Shown piece after piece: positions 31,768-43,490 of a stretch of DNA of 64,000 nucleotides. The notes under the pieces were generated by a model. The model made no database searches and was not told the origin of the DNA. It was given only the letters and a program-made list of their open reading frames with translations. The stretch's first letter is position 1; each line of letters starts with the position of its first letter. The position numbers and the translations under genes were made by a program. This DNA is from Nymphalis io (Eukaryota; Arthropoda; Insecta; Lepidoptera; Nymphalidae): the NCBI RefSeq assembly GCF_905147045.1, contig NC_065916.1, positions 7,728,468 to 7,792,467 of the forward strand, read 5' to 3'.

Positions 31768-31918
31768 ACTAATAGATATGATGAAAAATATAAAATTTTA
31801 TGTATTGGGTTTATCAGAGTTGCGGAGAGTTGAAAACTCAATTTATGAGTATGAAGACTTCATATTTCAGTTCATAGGAGAAACCGCAGGATTTGATGGA
31901 GTTGGATTTATTTATTTG
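31768..31918 (+). pseudogene. RTE-type LINE endonuclease fragment
   Basis: The frame encodes FYVLGLSELRRVENSIYEYE and IFQFIGETAGFDGVGFI, the middle of an RTE-clade endonuclease. It is only about 50 codons, with no RT nearby in this orientation. Confidence 0.6.
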
Positions 31919-33100
31919 GTTTGTGTTATTTTATTGTTATTTATTATTTCAGTATAATACACTGTTTGTTTACCAAAAAGTTAAATAAATAAATAAATGT
32001 TTGCAAAAGTAATTCCAATATGTTTCATCAAATAATCAATTTCCCTTTACAGAGCAACAACTTTGGTTTTTTGGTTCAATAAACAACAATGAAAGGGTTA
32101 AAGACTTAAGATGCACCCGTTAAGCTGAAAATAGTGTTGAAGGATATACCTATTACACATTTAGATGGTATAAAATGTGTAAAGCACATTATAACTTTTA
32201 ATAACTTTTGTTTTGTTGCATAATGTAAACATGGAAAAGAAAATATCAAATTTTTTAAGTAGCATGGTTGTAAGTTGTGAGATGTATTTATTGATAAGGA
32301 TTCTCATTATGTCTTGTTATGAGCACATTGTTTAAAGTTTATAAGATGCTAAATATGATACTGATTACAGTATAGTATAGCGCCCTGCATACTGGTGTTA
32401 TTTTGAGAAGTTCAGTTAAAGTAGATCTAATTGAAAATAACTAGAAATAATTAAATTACCCTAAACCCTAAAAGAAATATGTTACAAATTATTATCAAAG
32501 TTAAGTCAAATTTATAATTTTATATAAAATTATAATAAATAAAGTTACTTACGAATATTGTATGTTCATTTGTGGATATCAGTTTAATTGCTTACTAATA
32601 GACTGAGCTTCCATTGCTAACTTCTTTTTAGCAGTCCGAGTTATATTTCATCAAACTGCAAGGAAACATACAACGATAAGAATAATACCTAATATTTAAT
32701 TAATTACAACCTGTTGTGATTATAACTGTGTTATATAATGTCATGTATATTATTTTAAAAATATTCCACAACATTATGTAACCTATAAAAATAATATATG
32801 ATGTGATAATTTACTACAAACAAGAGTTTTGAATTTTCATATAACAGGTTTCATATTTTGACTTTAAGTCAAAAATTATACTTTATCCGGCTCTCTCAAC
32901 TATTACAATTACACTACTGAACCCAATTTAACATTTTTTTTTAAATATAAAACTACTATTGGTTAGGAATGTAGATTTTACTGAGAGGAAATGGCAAAAA
33001 ATTTAATACACTTTTTCTCAAATTAATACACAGTCAATAGTTGATTGATATCAAAATGAACACTTGAATAAATGAAATATTTGTTTAAAACATCAATAAA
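31919..33100. other. AT-rich, no supported gene
   Basis: Very AT-rich sequence with a short (AAAT)n tract near 31983. Nothing coding is seen on either strand. Confidence 0.5.
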
Positions 33101-33112
33101 TGTTTTTAACAG

Positions 33113-33245
33113 TGGGAGGTTTGTCAGGCTCGCCGGTGACCAAGGCGACGAGTGCCCCCCGAACATTGGAATACCCACTAAAAACCAGCGGTACCCTTTC
33201 CAACTTAACGAGGAGCGCCACGGGATTGCTTGCGCAAGCTACTGT
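33113..33245. repeat. LINE 3'-end-like repeat, copy 1
   Basis: The segment with GGCTCGCCGGTGACCAAGGCG, CGAACATTGGAATACCCACT and GAGCGCCACGGGATTGCTTG is a relative of 44645-44740. On the minus strand it begins TTTTTAGTGGGTA, like LINE 3' ends. It is GC-rich in AT-rich surroundings. Confidence 0.6.
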
Positions 33246-33279
33246 GTAATTAAGTTTAACTATATTATCGACTAAATAT

Positions 33280-34340
33280 ACTTTTTTTAACCATGAACCT
33301 TACCTTTATATCATAATACGTAGACATAGAGTACGTAACCATTTCGGTTTAATTTTAAATAAATAAGTCAATAATTATGTTGTTTGCTTTTAATCGTAGA
33401 CAGTAAGTTAAGCTTACATAGATAGAGAAATTAAAGTCTACGCTTTTAATATAGCGGTACAGATTATTAATTAAGCCAATATCAACAGATTAAATAAACA
33501 TACAAGTTGTATTGTTTGGACACTTATATCATTATAATATTTTTAAAATAATATCATAGTTGTAGTGTGTTTATTACGTTATGGAAAGAAAAATATAAGG
33601 ATTAATCACCAGAGGTTTTCCTCACCTCCTTGGTCTAAACCTGTACTCAGACGTACGAACTATAAGTCCAAAACTCAGTAAACTTAATCATACAGTATTT
33701 TTTTTACATATGATTTTAATGGTAAGCTTATTTTCATTTTTTGATCAATATTTTTTTTAACACAATACATTTCCAGTACAATATCACTACGGATGTTTCC
33801 AGTCTACGGATGATTGTGACTAGAAGTAGAATCTATTTTCCCAATTCTTGAAGTAATGCTTGTTTCGCACTATGTTACAGTCATAAAAATAATATTTAAT
33901 GTTAATGGTTTTAATACTTATAATAAGAAACGCTGTCAAGGCCACTTGGACCAACAGCAACAACTAACAAGTCTATTCGAAAAAAAAACAAATTAATGTG
34001 ATCATTTAAAACTGAAATTAATCACAGCTCTTTTGACAGATATTTTTTCTACAGTAACTCAGTTATAATTTCTCATTACTTATATATTTTAAATTTGAAA
34101 CTTATCTGAGTAAGTAAGTCTATATTTAGGCTGAATATTGAAAAAGCTTATAAAGTAATATGTAAATAATATAAGTCAGTAAATGTACCCCATTGGGGCT
34201 GCAAGTAGAGTCGACATATTTTATACAGCTGGTTCTCTGGAATGATACAGATTCAAATCTTATTGTACTTACTAATGAAACTGTTAAGAAATAATCTCTG
34301 ACACATAAAACATTCATTTCTTACATTGACTTATCTAGAA
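33280..34340. other. AT-rich, no supported gene
   Basis: Only short frames; no repeat family recognised. Confidence 0.5.
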
Positions 34341-34344
34341 TGTT

Positions 34345-34640
34345 TAAAAAAAACAATATTTTTGTTTATCGTAAAAATTTAAAGCAACCAGGCTAGCTTC
34401 ATTAAACTTACAAGAGGAATACGTTTTCATGTTTTAAATCTTGCAATTAATTTGAATTTTAAATATAAGAATTTATAAGAAATGTATAAGAATTTACTTT
34501 TGTAACCAATTGCACAAGACAAACTTCTATATTAACTGGATATATGAAATAACTAAATATGTACACATTCTTTACAATTATAATACCTGGCAACCCTTAC
34601 CCCATAGACAAAATTATCGTACTTCCGTTTAAATAAAATC
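34345..34640 (+). repeat. Diverged copy of the 50.2-kb THAP-like repeat
   Basis: Bases from AACAATATTTTTGTTTATCG through ACATTCTTTACAATTATAAT to CGTACTTCCGTTTAAAT align in order with 50230-50500 and 63385-63630, with many substitutions and indels. It is the oldest of the three copies and lacks the finger-coding end. Confidence 0.7.
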
Positions 34641-35269
34641 GATAGGCTTAAACAAAAGGTCGATTATTTGTACGATCATCGATTCATCGATCAATAAGTT
34701 ACTTTCTATTTAAACATTTAACAAGATTTTATTTTTAAGTGTAGAAATAGAAAATCAATTTTTCTTTTCATTTTAAATCTGGTATGATTATAAAATACGA
34801 GTTTTATAAAGTTTTGTTTTATTGATTTCGGTTCGTAGATCTAAATAAATTATGAAATATATATTTTATTTTTATTTTATATGTACATACGAATTAAAAA
34901 TGGAATTTTCATGTTATTTTATACGTTTGACGTTTATTTAAGCTTATTAATCCAACATAGCCTGGAATTAAATTTACTCAATAATTGTGTTTGGAAATAC
35001 AGTAGATGTAAATTTAACTTTTGAAAAATTTTGTTCTACTACTTTTAACGTACAATCAATACATTTTATTAAACGTTATAAAGGAGGCATAGTATAGTAT
35101 TTTCAAACATTTTATTTTTTAAATATGTATTCCTTATAAAAAATTTCGCGGGACGGCTATAACATATACTAAATTTGACCAATTCTTTGTTAATATATTT
35201 TTGTAGTAGTTAAAGTTATTGACTTTATCTTCGTTTCGCACCTTATGTCATAACGGATAAAATGCAATG

Positions 35270-35460
35270 CTTGAAAACGAAAGTTAAGCTACTTGACAAG
35301 GCAGCCAAATGCTAGCAATATTTCAAGCGAAGCAATCGATTCCTGTAGTTCTAATATGAATTTCAATTTACAAGAACCGATTATTTTAATAAGGGGTCAT
35401 TATTAGAAAAACATAATTTTGCTTTTATCTTTATATATTATAAAAACACTGCACTTTATA
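35270..35460. repeat. Paralogous segment of 58020-58200
   Basis: Shared strings include ATCGATTCC.GTAGTT.TAATATGAAT and TCAATTTACAA.AACCGATTATT. It is the left edge of a diverged segmental duplication that continues with the exon matches at 38.1-39.6 and 59.4-60.1 kb. Confidence 0.7.
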
Positions 35461-35899
35461 GTTTTAAATTTCACGTGCCGTTTGACACACTGTCCTATAT
35501 AACACTCAATAAGAAAATCAAAACAACCAATAATGACATATATTAATTAATCACTTTAAAGCAACACATGCTAGAAATCAAAATTAATAAGTTATTAAAC
35601 TTATTTCATCCAGCGGCCGGCCGATGGTAGTACAAGTTCATATGTGTTGCTGTCGTGCTTTACTAAGTTCACAATAAATAATAAATTTTGAGTTATAGAT
35701 ATATTTAGTACCCAACTTAGTATTCGAATACCAGAAAGTACTAGGCACCCTTGTTCAAATACCGTATATCCGAATCCTTGACTATGTGAGCACTCAATAA
35801 GTGTTCGAGTTAGTACTCGAGTCAGTCTGACTCGACAATCGGTACATCTCTTTTATGTAACTCCTCCCTTCGCTTCCTTTTCAGTTTCGCCAATCGTCG

Positions 35900-36083
35900 T
35901 CCTTGGTTTTATTGGATTATTATTGTTCTACGGATCTGTGGTTTCGCCGGTCCGCCGATCCGCCGATCACGTCCTTTCTCGTAGATCCGATTTTGCTACA
36001 AAATTTTAATTTTATTTATTAATTAAAATTAGTTGCTGATTGCTATCGTGCTGCAGATTAAAATGTTATCAAGCAATTCATTT
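35900..36083 (+). other. Candidate first exon of a host gene
   Basis: A GC-richer island (35930-36000, with repeated CCGCCGATC) ends in ATGTTATCAAGCAATTCATTT followed by GTAAGTC, a strong donor site at 36084. It would encode MLSSNSF or be untranslated. The call rests on the donor and on the exon series downstream. Confidence 0.35.
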
Positions 36084-36804
36084 GTAAGTCTTTACATTTT
36101 TTATATTTAAAAAATAATTTTTCAATCATGGCGCTTCGAATTGTAACAAATTTTACCAATATATTTTTACCATTTAATGATTTCGACGAAGTGTTACACA
36201 TTTGTAGTTACAACTACAGTAATTGAATCATATATTTTAGAAAATTTAAACATTTTATATCTTTTTTTATAATTTTTAATTCACTTTAAAACTACCCGCA
36301 TATCAAAATATTTTGTTACAATACTACAATGCTAATATAGTATATAGAACATTTTTAATAATAGATCTTATAAAACAAATTATGATTATATGTTAATATA
36401 TTAACAAAAACAGTGTTATAGCGGCCAAAACAATTCATCTGTCTTTCACTAGAGTAGAATCCTAGTCGTGAATTTAAAAAAAGATGTAGGCAGTTATCCA
36501 CTAATCAAAATTAAACAAACTCAAATGAGTTCGTTTATTTTAAAAAGTATAATACATTTTTACCGGTCGCGCATTCAAGTATGGCAAAGTTAAGATTCAA
36601 GCGAGTACAATAGACTTATAGTAAGTTTCTGGGGGTATTAGTAGATTCGCGTCACGATTTAGCAATATTTCTAAATATTTGATACGCGTTGATAGTCAGT
36701 TACGACGTTTAGTACGAAGACGTCCAATTCGATACCTAGTTTTAAAATTTGTTCCTTGTGAAGTATTTATCAAATATCTAATTCTCGTGACAAAATTTAA
36801 TTTT

Positions 36805-36926
36805 TCTTGGTGGTAGGATTTTGTGGAGGCCCGTCTGGGTGGGTACCACCCATTCAACAGATATTCTGCCGCTAAGCAGCAGTACTTAGTATTGTTGCGT
36901 TGCAGTTTGAAGGGTGAGTAAGCCAG
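36805..36926 (+). repeat. SINE fragment (Metulj-like)
   Basis: TGGTGGTAGGATTTTGTGGA through GGGTACCACCCATTCAACAG to AGGGTGAGTAAGCCAGTG matches the 5' two thirds of the SINE at 37292-37609. It is cut at 36926 where the direct repeat starts. The family name is from memory of butterfly SINEs. Confidence 0.65.
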
Positions 36927-37742
36927 TGACTGATTTTGTCTTCTAATGTGTGAGTATATCTTATTTATTTTCAAATGGTTACTTTATATATAAACATTGA
37001 AATATGCCGTAGAAATTGCACATTTGATCACAATCTCAATTTATACTATGATTAAATTACAATTTTAAGATGTTATTTCACTTGTGCCTTTAGTTACACC
37101 GTCTAATCCATCCTTTAAACCGTACCTACCCAGTCCGCCTCGCACAAAGCACTACCATAAAGTAAATATGCTGTAGTCATTGCTCTCTCTAAAACTTATA
37201 TAATAAAAGTAAAATAAATTTAGATTATTTAGGCATATATCTCTTTGTTTTTATAATTTTAAACCAATTTTTTTTTTAATACCCTCATGTCTTTTTTACT
37301 TACTTTTATTACTGGTGGTAGGGCTTTGTGCAAGCTCGTCTGGGTAGGTACCACCCACTCATCAGATATTCTACCGCAAAACTTACTAAATACTTGATAT
37401 TGTTGTGTTCCGGTTTGAAGGGTGAGTGAGCCAGTGTAATTACAGGCACAAGGGACATAAAATCTTAGTTCCCAAGGTTGGTGGCGCATTGGATATGTAA
37501 GCGATGGTTGACATTTCTTACAATGCTAATGTCTAAGAGCGTTGGTGACCACTTACCATCAGGTGGCCCATATGCTCGTCCGCCTTCCTATTCTATAAAA
37601 AAAAAAAAAATGTCATTTATTTTTTAATTTATTTTTTTATGTATATAATATATATATTATTTATGCAGTGTTTGCTTTCAAATGGGTGTACATAAAATGT
37701 TTCTAGTTTTAGTACATAATTTATTAAGATATTATGTATGTA
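36927..37742. repeat. Intronic direct repeat copy 1 (with SINE inside)
   Basis: Bases 36927-37291 plus 37615-37742 match 38221-38713 at an offset of 1,294 with few differences. The SINE (37292-37609) interrupts this copy only, so it inserted after the duplication. Confidence 0.9.
37292..37609 (+). mobile_element. Metulj-like SINE with target duplication
   Basis: Full-length family member: GGTACCACCCACTCATCAGA, ..., GTTCCCAAGGTTGGTGGCGC, ..., GGTGACCACTTACCATCAGG, ending in a poly-A tract. It is flanked by ATGTC at 37287-37291 and 37610-37614. The empty site is visible in the direct repeat at 38581-38585. Further fragments of the family lie at 37770-37860, 37950-38095, 40185-40268 and 40605-40690. 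Confidence 0.85.
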
Positions 37743-37769
37743 ATTAAATATTAATATTATTTTCAGTAC

Positions 37770-38095
37770 CAAGGATGGTGAAGCATTGGCGATGTAAGGT
37801 ATGGTTATTACTTCTTACCTGACCAATATCTAGGCATTGGTGGCAACTTACCATAAAAAAGAAACATAAAAAATATATTTAAATCTGATCAATACTATAT
37901 TATGTTTTAAAGGAAATATTTTTTATTCTTATTCTTAATTTATGTTTCATTACTGGCACATGGCATACCATCTTGGTCCCTGGGTTTGTGGTGCATTGAC
38001 AATATTAGGGATGCATAATATTTCTTACACATATGGTCGGTGTTGACTACTTATTACATAAATAACATTCACCAGTCTACCTAGCTATCTTATAT
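37770..38095 (+). repeat. Two decayed SINE fragments
   Basis: 37770-37860 (ACCAAGGATGGTGAAGCATT to GGTGGCAACTTACCAT) and 37950-38095 (CATCTTGGTCCCTGGG to AACATTCACCAGTC) are diverged pieces of the Metulj-like family. Confidence 0.6.
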
Positions 38096-38155
38096 AGAAC
38101 AGTAACACAATTATATGAATATTTTGATAATAGCTATGAATAATTTTATTTTCAG

Positions 38156-38243
38156 AATACACAGCTTGCCTTGCAGACAACAAATAACAACAGCCATCAA
38201 GAGATGTATCCAAATAGCCCTGACTGATTTTGTCTTCTAATGT
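38156..38243 (+). other. Candidate exon 2
   Basis: TTTTCAG precedes it and GTGAGTA follows it. Read in the frame of exon 1 it gives NTQLALQTTNNNSHQEMYP and then a stop, so it may be untranslated. The paralogous segment at 59450-59538 keeps both splice signals. Confidence 0.4.
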
Positions 38244-38713
38244 GTGAGTACATCTTATTTATTTTCAAATGGTTACTTTATATATAAACATTGAAATATG
38301 CCTTAGAAATTACACATTTGATCACAATTTCAATTTATACTATGATTAAATTACAATTTTAAGATGTTATTTCACTTGTGCCTTTAGTTACACTGTCTAA
38401 TCCACCCTTTAAACCGTACCTACCCAGTCCGCCTCGCACAAAGCAATACCATAAAGTAAATATGCTGTAGTCATTGCTCTCTCTAAAACTTATATAATAA
38501 AAGTAAAATAAATTTAGTTTATTTAGGCATATATCTCTTTGTTTTTTTAATTTTAAACCAATTTTTTTTTTAATACCCTCATGTCATTTATTTTTTAATT
38601 TATTTTTTTATGTATATAATATATATATTATTTATGCAGTGTTTGCTTTCAAATGGGTGTACATAAAATGTTTCTAGTTTTAGTAGATAATTTATTAAGA
38701 TATTATTTATGTA
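38221..38713. repeat. Intronic direct repeat copy 2
   Basis: Uninterrupted partner of 36927-37742. It begins inside the candidate exon 2 (TGACTGATTTTGTC) and includes its donor site GTGAGT. A third, diverged match is at 59510-59680. Confidence 0.9.
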
Positions 38714-38958
38714 ACATCCACTAACAAACCTCTAATAAATAAATAAAACATATATTGTGAGTATGGTTTATATTATATATGTGTAGTATGTATGTAAGTA
38801 ACATACCACTGGTAAATTCTAGTACAGTTTTTTTGAAAGTGCTTATACACAGTTGCTTAGTACCTTGTAGCTATATAGCTTATAACCTAGGAATATTTAT
38901 ACTAATATTATAAATACTAAGGTGAAATTTTTATATTTTTCATAATAATTTTGTTCAG

Positions 38959-39004
38959 ACAAAAAGGGGAATAAGAGTGTTACTCCTTAACATGGATTGC
39001 TCAG
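38959..39004 (+). other. Candidate exon 3
   Basis: A 46-base stretch between TTGTTCAG and GTGGGTACC. All frames that join to exon 4 in phase meet a stop, so it is probably untranslated leader. No paralogue was found at 59 kb. Confidence 0.35.
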
Positions 39005-39506
39005 GTGGGTACCTTGATTGAAATTAAATTACTTAGTACAAAACTTTTTGTAATAATTACTTAACATTTTATTATAAATAAAGATTTCATATCATTATTA
39101 TATTAAAAAGTAACTCCGGACAGAATGCCGAGGAAGGACATGGGCTATTTTTATTATATTTTTGTCTACATGTATGTCACTGAACATTCGTGAAAAGCTG
39201 GACCTATTTTGACGTTGTTGATTGGTTCTCTCGATGGCTTAGATTAGGTCTGGTTCGGTCCACCTATCAGATGTAATCTAAGCCATCAAGAGCGCTGCTT
39301 CTGCTGCTGCAAAAAATAACATAATGAAAACTCTTATTTGACCACCATGAAGTTGGGATGTACAGATATATATTAAAACTATATATTCGTTTTATTCCTT
39401 TTGTATTCGATGAATATTTTTTACATAAACCAGATAAAATGATACCTCATATTCATGTTTTTAATAAACTATTTGTGTTTTCATTTGTTTTATATTTACA
39501 TTTCAG

Positions 39507-40803
39507 TAACTGTATGAAGGCCGACCGAGATGATTATTATGATGAACAGTATGTTGTCGGTGATCGAGGAGTTGAAGTATTCACACCTGTGAAATCTGTA
39601 AGTAAATGTTACCTATTTTACTTAATACTTTATTGTACACCACACCACAAAGAGAAAAATACAAAACATGTATACTGCCTAAATAAATGTACAATTATAG
39701 CGACCTTATCGCTACATAGCAATCTCTTCCAGGCAACCAACGGTGTAAATAATTACAGATGGGAGGTAGGTGGTGGTATGAATAAAATAATATTAATATT
39801 TAATTAAAACAAAACCAATAAAGAAATTTAAATATAAAATATCTAATATTTATTCAAGGTTATTGTCTTTTTTTAAGCGGCTAGCAAAACCTGGTCGATG
39901 CTTTCCTGCTTATGTATTAAGTAGCAGCCTGTGAATGTCCCACTGAGAAATTAGACACATGCATGTTTGCTCACGATGGGTGCTGCTCCACCGTTGAGCA
40001 CTAGAGGAATTATAAACACTAATTAAGCACATGATAATTAATTGGTGTTAGTCCAAGTTTGGACCTGTCATCGGTTAAGGTTCATTGGTCACCACTGGGC
40101 TGTAACCGCTCGAGAACATATGTTCAAATACCAATTGTTATTACAATTCATAAGTGTTGCTACATCAATCCGAGTTAAAGTTAAAGGTGAATGAGCCGAT
40201 GTAACTACAGGCACAAGGGACATAACATCTAAGTTCCCAAGGATAGTGGTAGTGTATTGGTGATGTAAAGTAACAGCCTGTGAACGTTCCACTGCTGGGC
40301 TAAGGCCTCCGCTCCTTTTTTGAGGAAAAGGTTTGGAGCTTATTCCACCACGCTGTTCCAATGCAGGTTGGTGGATTTACATGTGGCAGAATTGCAGTAA
40401 ATAAATAAATAAATAAAGCAAGAATTAAAAAAAAAAATAGTCACATGCAGGTTTCCTCGCGATGTTTACCTACCGTCAAGCACGAGATGAATTATAAACA
40501 CAAATTAAGCACGTGAAAATTCAGTGCTTGCCCGGGTTTGAACCCATGATCATCGGTTAAGATTCACGCGTTCTAACCATTAGGCCACCTCGGCTATGTA
40601 AGGATGGCGATGTAAGGAAAGGTTAATGTTTCTTATAGTACTAATGACCTAGGGGTGGTGGTGACCACTTACCATTTGGTAGCCCAATTACAATTTTGCA
40701 TAACAATTTCAATAAAAAAAAAAATTACTCAAAAATGTTTGGTTTGTATAATATTGTTTCTAAAAAGCTCTCTTGTATTTTTCAGTTTCCAGTGAAGAAA
40801 TGA
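39507..40803 (+). CDS. Putative 44-residue peptide gene, three coding exons
   Basis: Exon 39507-39597 (after TTTCAG, before GTAAGT) holds an ATG at 39514 reading MKADRDDYYDEQYVVGDRGV. Exon 39733-39765 (after TTCCAG, before GTAGGT) continues in phase ATNGVNNYRWE. Exon 40786-40803 (after TTTTCAG) ends FPVKK and TGA. The product is 44 residues, acidic at the N-terminus, with no signal peptide or membrane segment. Both introns keep phase 0 without forcing. A degraded relative of the first exon with the same splice sites lies at 60046-60101. I do not recognise a family; it could be the end of a longer protein whose upstream coding exons I mis-modelled. Confidence 0.4.
39925..40100 (-). repeat. Decayed tRNA-derived SINE
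   Basis: It reads, on the minus strand, like the SINE at 59065-59370, with many changes; recognisable parts are CAGCCTGTGAATGTCCCACT and ATTATAAACACTAATTAAGC. Confidence 0.6.
40270..40595 (-). mobile_element. tRNA-derived SINE
   Basis: On the minus strand it starts AGCCGAGGTGGCCTAATGGT with a pol III A box (40577-40587) and B box GGTTCAAACC (40535-40544). It ends in CAGCAGTGGAACGTTCACAG near 40275. A TAAA repeat and poly-A run (40395-40437) lies inside, probably an expansion or secondary insertion. Flanked on both sides by Metulj-like SINE pieces (40185-40268, 40605-40690). Confidence 0.8.
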
Positions 40804-40922
40804 AGTAAGGCATCACTTCACTAGGTGAATATGTGGTTTCTATTATTGTTTCGAGTTAAAAGTAAGCTTATATTGGACTAGAAATTGCGATAAATAAGAC
40901 AAAATAGCGAAAATTGGAAAGA

Positions 40923-41035
40923 CTGCCTCGTTGGTCTGGTGGCTAAATGTAAGGTCGCAGATCCGGGGTCCTGGGTTCAAATCCCAGCTCGGGCCTATAA
41001 AAAGTGTTTGGGTAAATCGGTCTGGAGGATCCTTA
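40923..41035 (+). mobile_element. tRNA-like SINE head (second family)
   Basis: GCCTCGTTGGTCTGGTGGCT carries an A-box-like motif and GGGTTCAAATCCC (40973-40985) a B box. The tRNA cloverleaf is imperfect and a tail GTGTTTGGGTAAATCGGTCT follows, as in tRNA-derived SINEs. A real tRNA gene is unlikely because the acceptor stem does not close. Confidence 0.65.
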
Positions 41036-41342
41036 TATTATTAAACTTAAATTATTACATTATGCGTTGACATAATATCTTATCATTACACTTTTAATTA
41101 TTATTTCGCCGATTAATTTTTTATTATAACAATGACATTATTTATTATTTAATATTGACATTTTTAAAAATTACTGATAATTTTTTCTTGCTTTTAATTT
41201 GAATTTGATTAGATTGAATCTGGAAGTACTATGTACACTTGTAATTGACATGCATATGCATAGATATACTATTATTGTTTTTTTTTTAATGCATTATATG
41301 TATGTTGTATATTTGCTATTACAAATTAATAAATTATATTGT

Positions 41343-41420
41343 CTATGCCCACATTTTCGCCCGCGCGGATTCGTCACTAAGATTACACTTCAATCTTATT
41401 ATAGCCTATGTTACTGAATA
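41343..41420. repeat. Segment shared with 60565-60650
   Basis: TGCCCAC.TTTCGCC.GCGCGGATT and ACTTCAATCTTA occur in the same order at both sites. This extends the diverged duplication, or it is a dispersed repeat. An AATAAA lies just after it (41415). Confidence 0.5.
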
Positions 41421-41699
41421 AAGTAGATTTTTTTATTGGTGGAAGAATTATCTCTTCTAGTTATTGAGGAATGAAGCCAAACATTTCGATGTCTTCTTTA
41501 TTCCCCACTTAAGTACACAATATGAAGTGAATCATAAATATATAAATAAAACGTAAGCGTGGCGTGCGAGCGCATGAAGAGCGGGATAGTGTGTGGGCGG
41601 TGCGGGCGATTGTGCGGTCGCGGTGCTCGGTTTGCGTGCCCCTCTCGTCATTTTCGCTTCCTCGCTGTGTTGCGATGCCACATTATATTAGTTTTTTTT

Positions 41700-41890
41700 T
41701 TAATGTATAGGCTAGCGCTTGGAAAGTGAGATACAGTCTAAGATGGAGCGCGCTTGCCTAGAAGATGCCTATTCACTCTAGACTTGTATTGTACCCCTAT
41801 TGTAGGTGGTGGGGAAAACGGAGGGAGGGTGTCCAGACCTTGGCGGTGCGTATCAGAAACGAAGAAGCAAATCGTTTCGTACGTATTATA
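41700..41890 (-). pseudogene. CR1-like LINE 3' end fragment (family B)
   Basis: It matches 56590-56815: GGAGCGCGCTTGCCTAGAAG, GATGCCTATTCACTCTAGAC and AGCAAATCGTTTCGTACGT. On the minus strand this is the last part of ORF2 and the 3' UTR. Only about 190 bases remain. Confidence 0.75.
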
Positions 41891-42375
41891 TCCTCCTGAG
41901 ACCTAAGACTAAAGTGTATAACCACAATTAAGATTGCTACTTTTTATAGCTAGGTACTACATATTATTAATAAAACACAAGAGGAAAAAATCCTCCCCCT
42001 CCCCTTTTGGCATAAGGGATGGTACCACAGGTGATACCTTGGGACTGCATTAGTTTAAAACATGGTTATTATTCATATTATTTTTATTTGCAATTTACTT
42101 AAAAAATGGCACATTAATCAGAATAAATGTAATCAAAAAAAGTAGTTCCTATTCACATTAAAGCAAAGAAAAATGTCACATTCGAAACATTTTACAAACG
42201 TCAAGTTTCTACAATATTTATATCGACATTTTGATCTGTTGTTTTGGGTTCCCTTAGCACAAGTTGGCGGATATTTTGCTTCTTTCGTCTCGTCAGGTTT
42301 CGTCCTTTTTGCTATGTGAGGTATTGGTTCAATGAGTCTGTGTTTTCTAGTTTAAGTAGGAGGTCTTTCATATAC

Positions 42376-43490
42376 AGGGTTACAGGGTAATATGTCACGA
42401 TCCTTTTAAAGGGTTATAGTTCAGGACAATAGCTATCAAATGACCCCCAAAATGCTTATGCAAAAGTGTATCGTTTTCGAGTTATTAATTTTTTAATATT
42501 TTTTTTATTTAAAGGATGTTTAAGATTCTAAAATTCAATAAAAAAAAATTCAACGTATTTTCCCTATTTTTTTTTGTATTTCTTGCTAGGGTACATCCTA
42601 GTTAATAATAACCAGTTATAAAACAAAAACAATCTTCAAGCATTTTTAAATTACAGATCCAAAACTGTACAACTTTTCGATTTTTAATTTTGATTCTTTA
42701 AGTTACTCGCAATTTTTTTGTAAAAATCACTATGGCTCTTATCGTGCGGATCATTTTAAAAACATCTGCGTTTCCTTAGCTATCCATCGGTACATAAAAA
42801 GTACAGTAACAATCATAAACTCAGGAGAAAATTAGATAACAAAGAGACCAGGTAGGAAATTCTAAGAAATGCTATTGTTAAGAAATTAAATCTGGATCAA
42901 AGACAAAAGGACCTCAATGCAAAGTAGTTAAAGATTATTTTTAATAGGGGTAATAGGTAAAAAAGGAGAGATAAACCAGAGCTGTCATTGCAATTTTGAA
43001 TTTAAATCAAAAACAAAATACTTAATCTTTTTAGTTACTCCATACTTTCGAAATTACACTGTTTATTATTCATAATTCGTGTTCAAAATGAGATCCCCTA
43101 TTTCGTATACAAATACGCATTCTTTTTCTTAATTCACTTTTTACTACAACACTACTCAAGCTATGTTGAATAGAATTTGCAACATTCATTATTCTTGTTT
43201 TGAGTTCTTCAATTGTTTGTACTGGTGAAACATCATAAACCAGGCTTTTCATATGCCCCCAGACATAATAGTCCATCGGAGTCAAATCTGGACTTCTCGC
43301 TGGCCATGGGATTGGTCCTCCTCTGCCAATCCATCTATTACGATAATTGCTGTCTAGCCACTGTCTTACGGACATTCGAAAGTGTGCGGGGCAACCATCA
43401 TGCTGGAATATCATTCTCTGCCTAAGTTTCAGCGAAACATTTTCGAGTAACTCATGCAGGATTTCTCTAAGCAAGCTTTCATAACTTTCA
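42376..43490 (-). mobile_element. DD41D-type mariner remnant, 5'-truncated
   Basis: On the minus strand the frame 43070-43474 encodes the catalytic C-terminus: RMIFQHDGCPAHFRMS and WPARSPDLTPMDYYVWGHMK, with 41 residues between the second and third Asp. The left end near 42376 (ACAGGGTTACAGGGTAATAT) looks like its 3' terminal repeat. The N-terminal half and the other end are missing beyond about 43490. It is a different, older family from the 13.5- and 24.1-kb pair. Confidence 0.75.

Noticed and set aside
33072..33275. 67-codon ORF at 33.1 kb as a gene
   Set aside because: It covers a LINE 3'-end-like repeat also present at 44.6 kb, where the frame is not kept.
39358..39807. 149-codon ORF spanning 39358-39807
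   Set aside because: It reads through likely introns (GTAAGT at 39598 and TTTCAG at 39506); the spliced model explains the sequence better.
40923..40997. Functional tRNA gene
   Set aside because: Box A and B are present but the acceptor and anticodon stems do not fold cleanly and a SINE-type tail follows.
41560..41680. GC-rich stretch as a promoter or CpG island
   Set aside because: Insect promoters are not marked by such islands; no transcript start features nearby. Possibly repeat sequence, but no second copy was found in the window.
43213..43425. Plus-strand ORF at 43.2 kb
   Set aside because: Complement of the DD41D mariner catalytic region.
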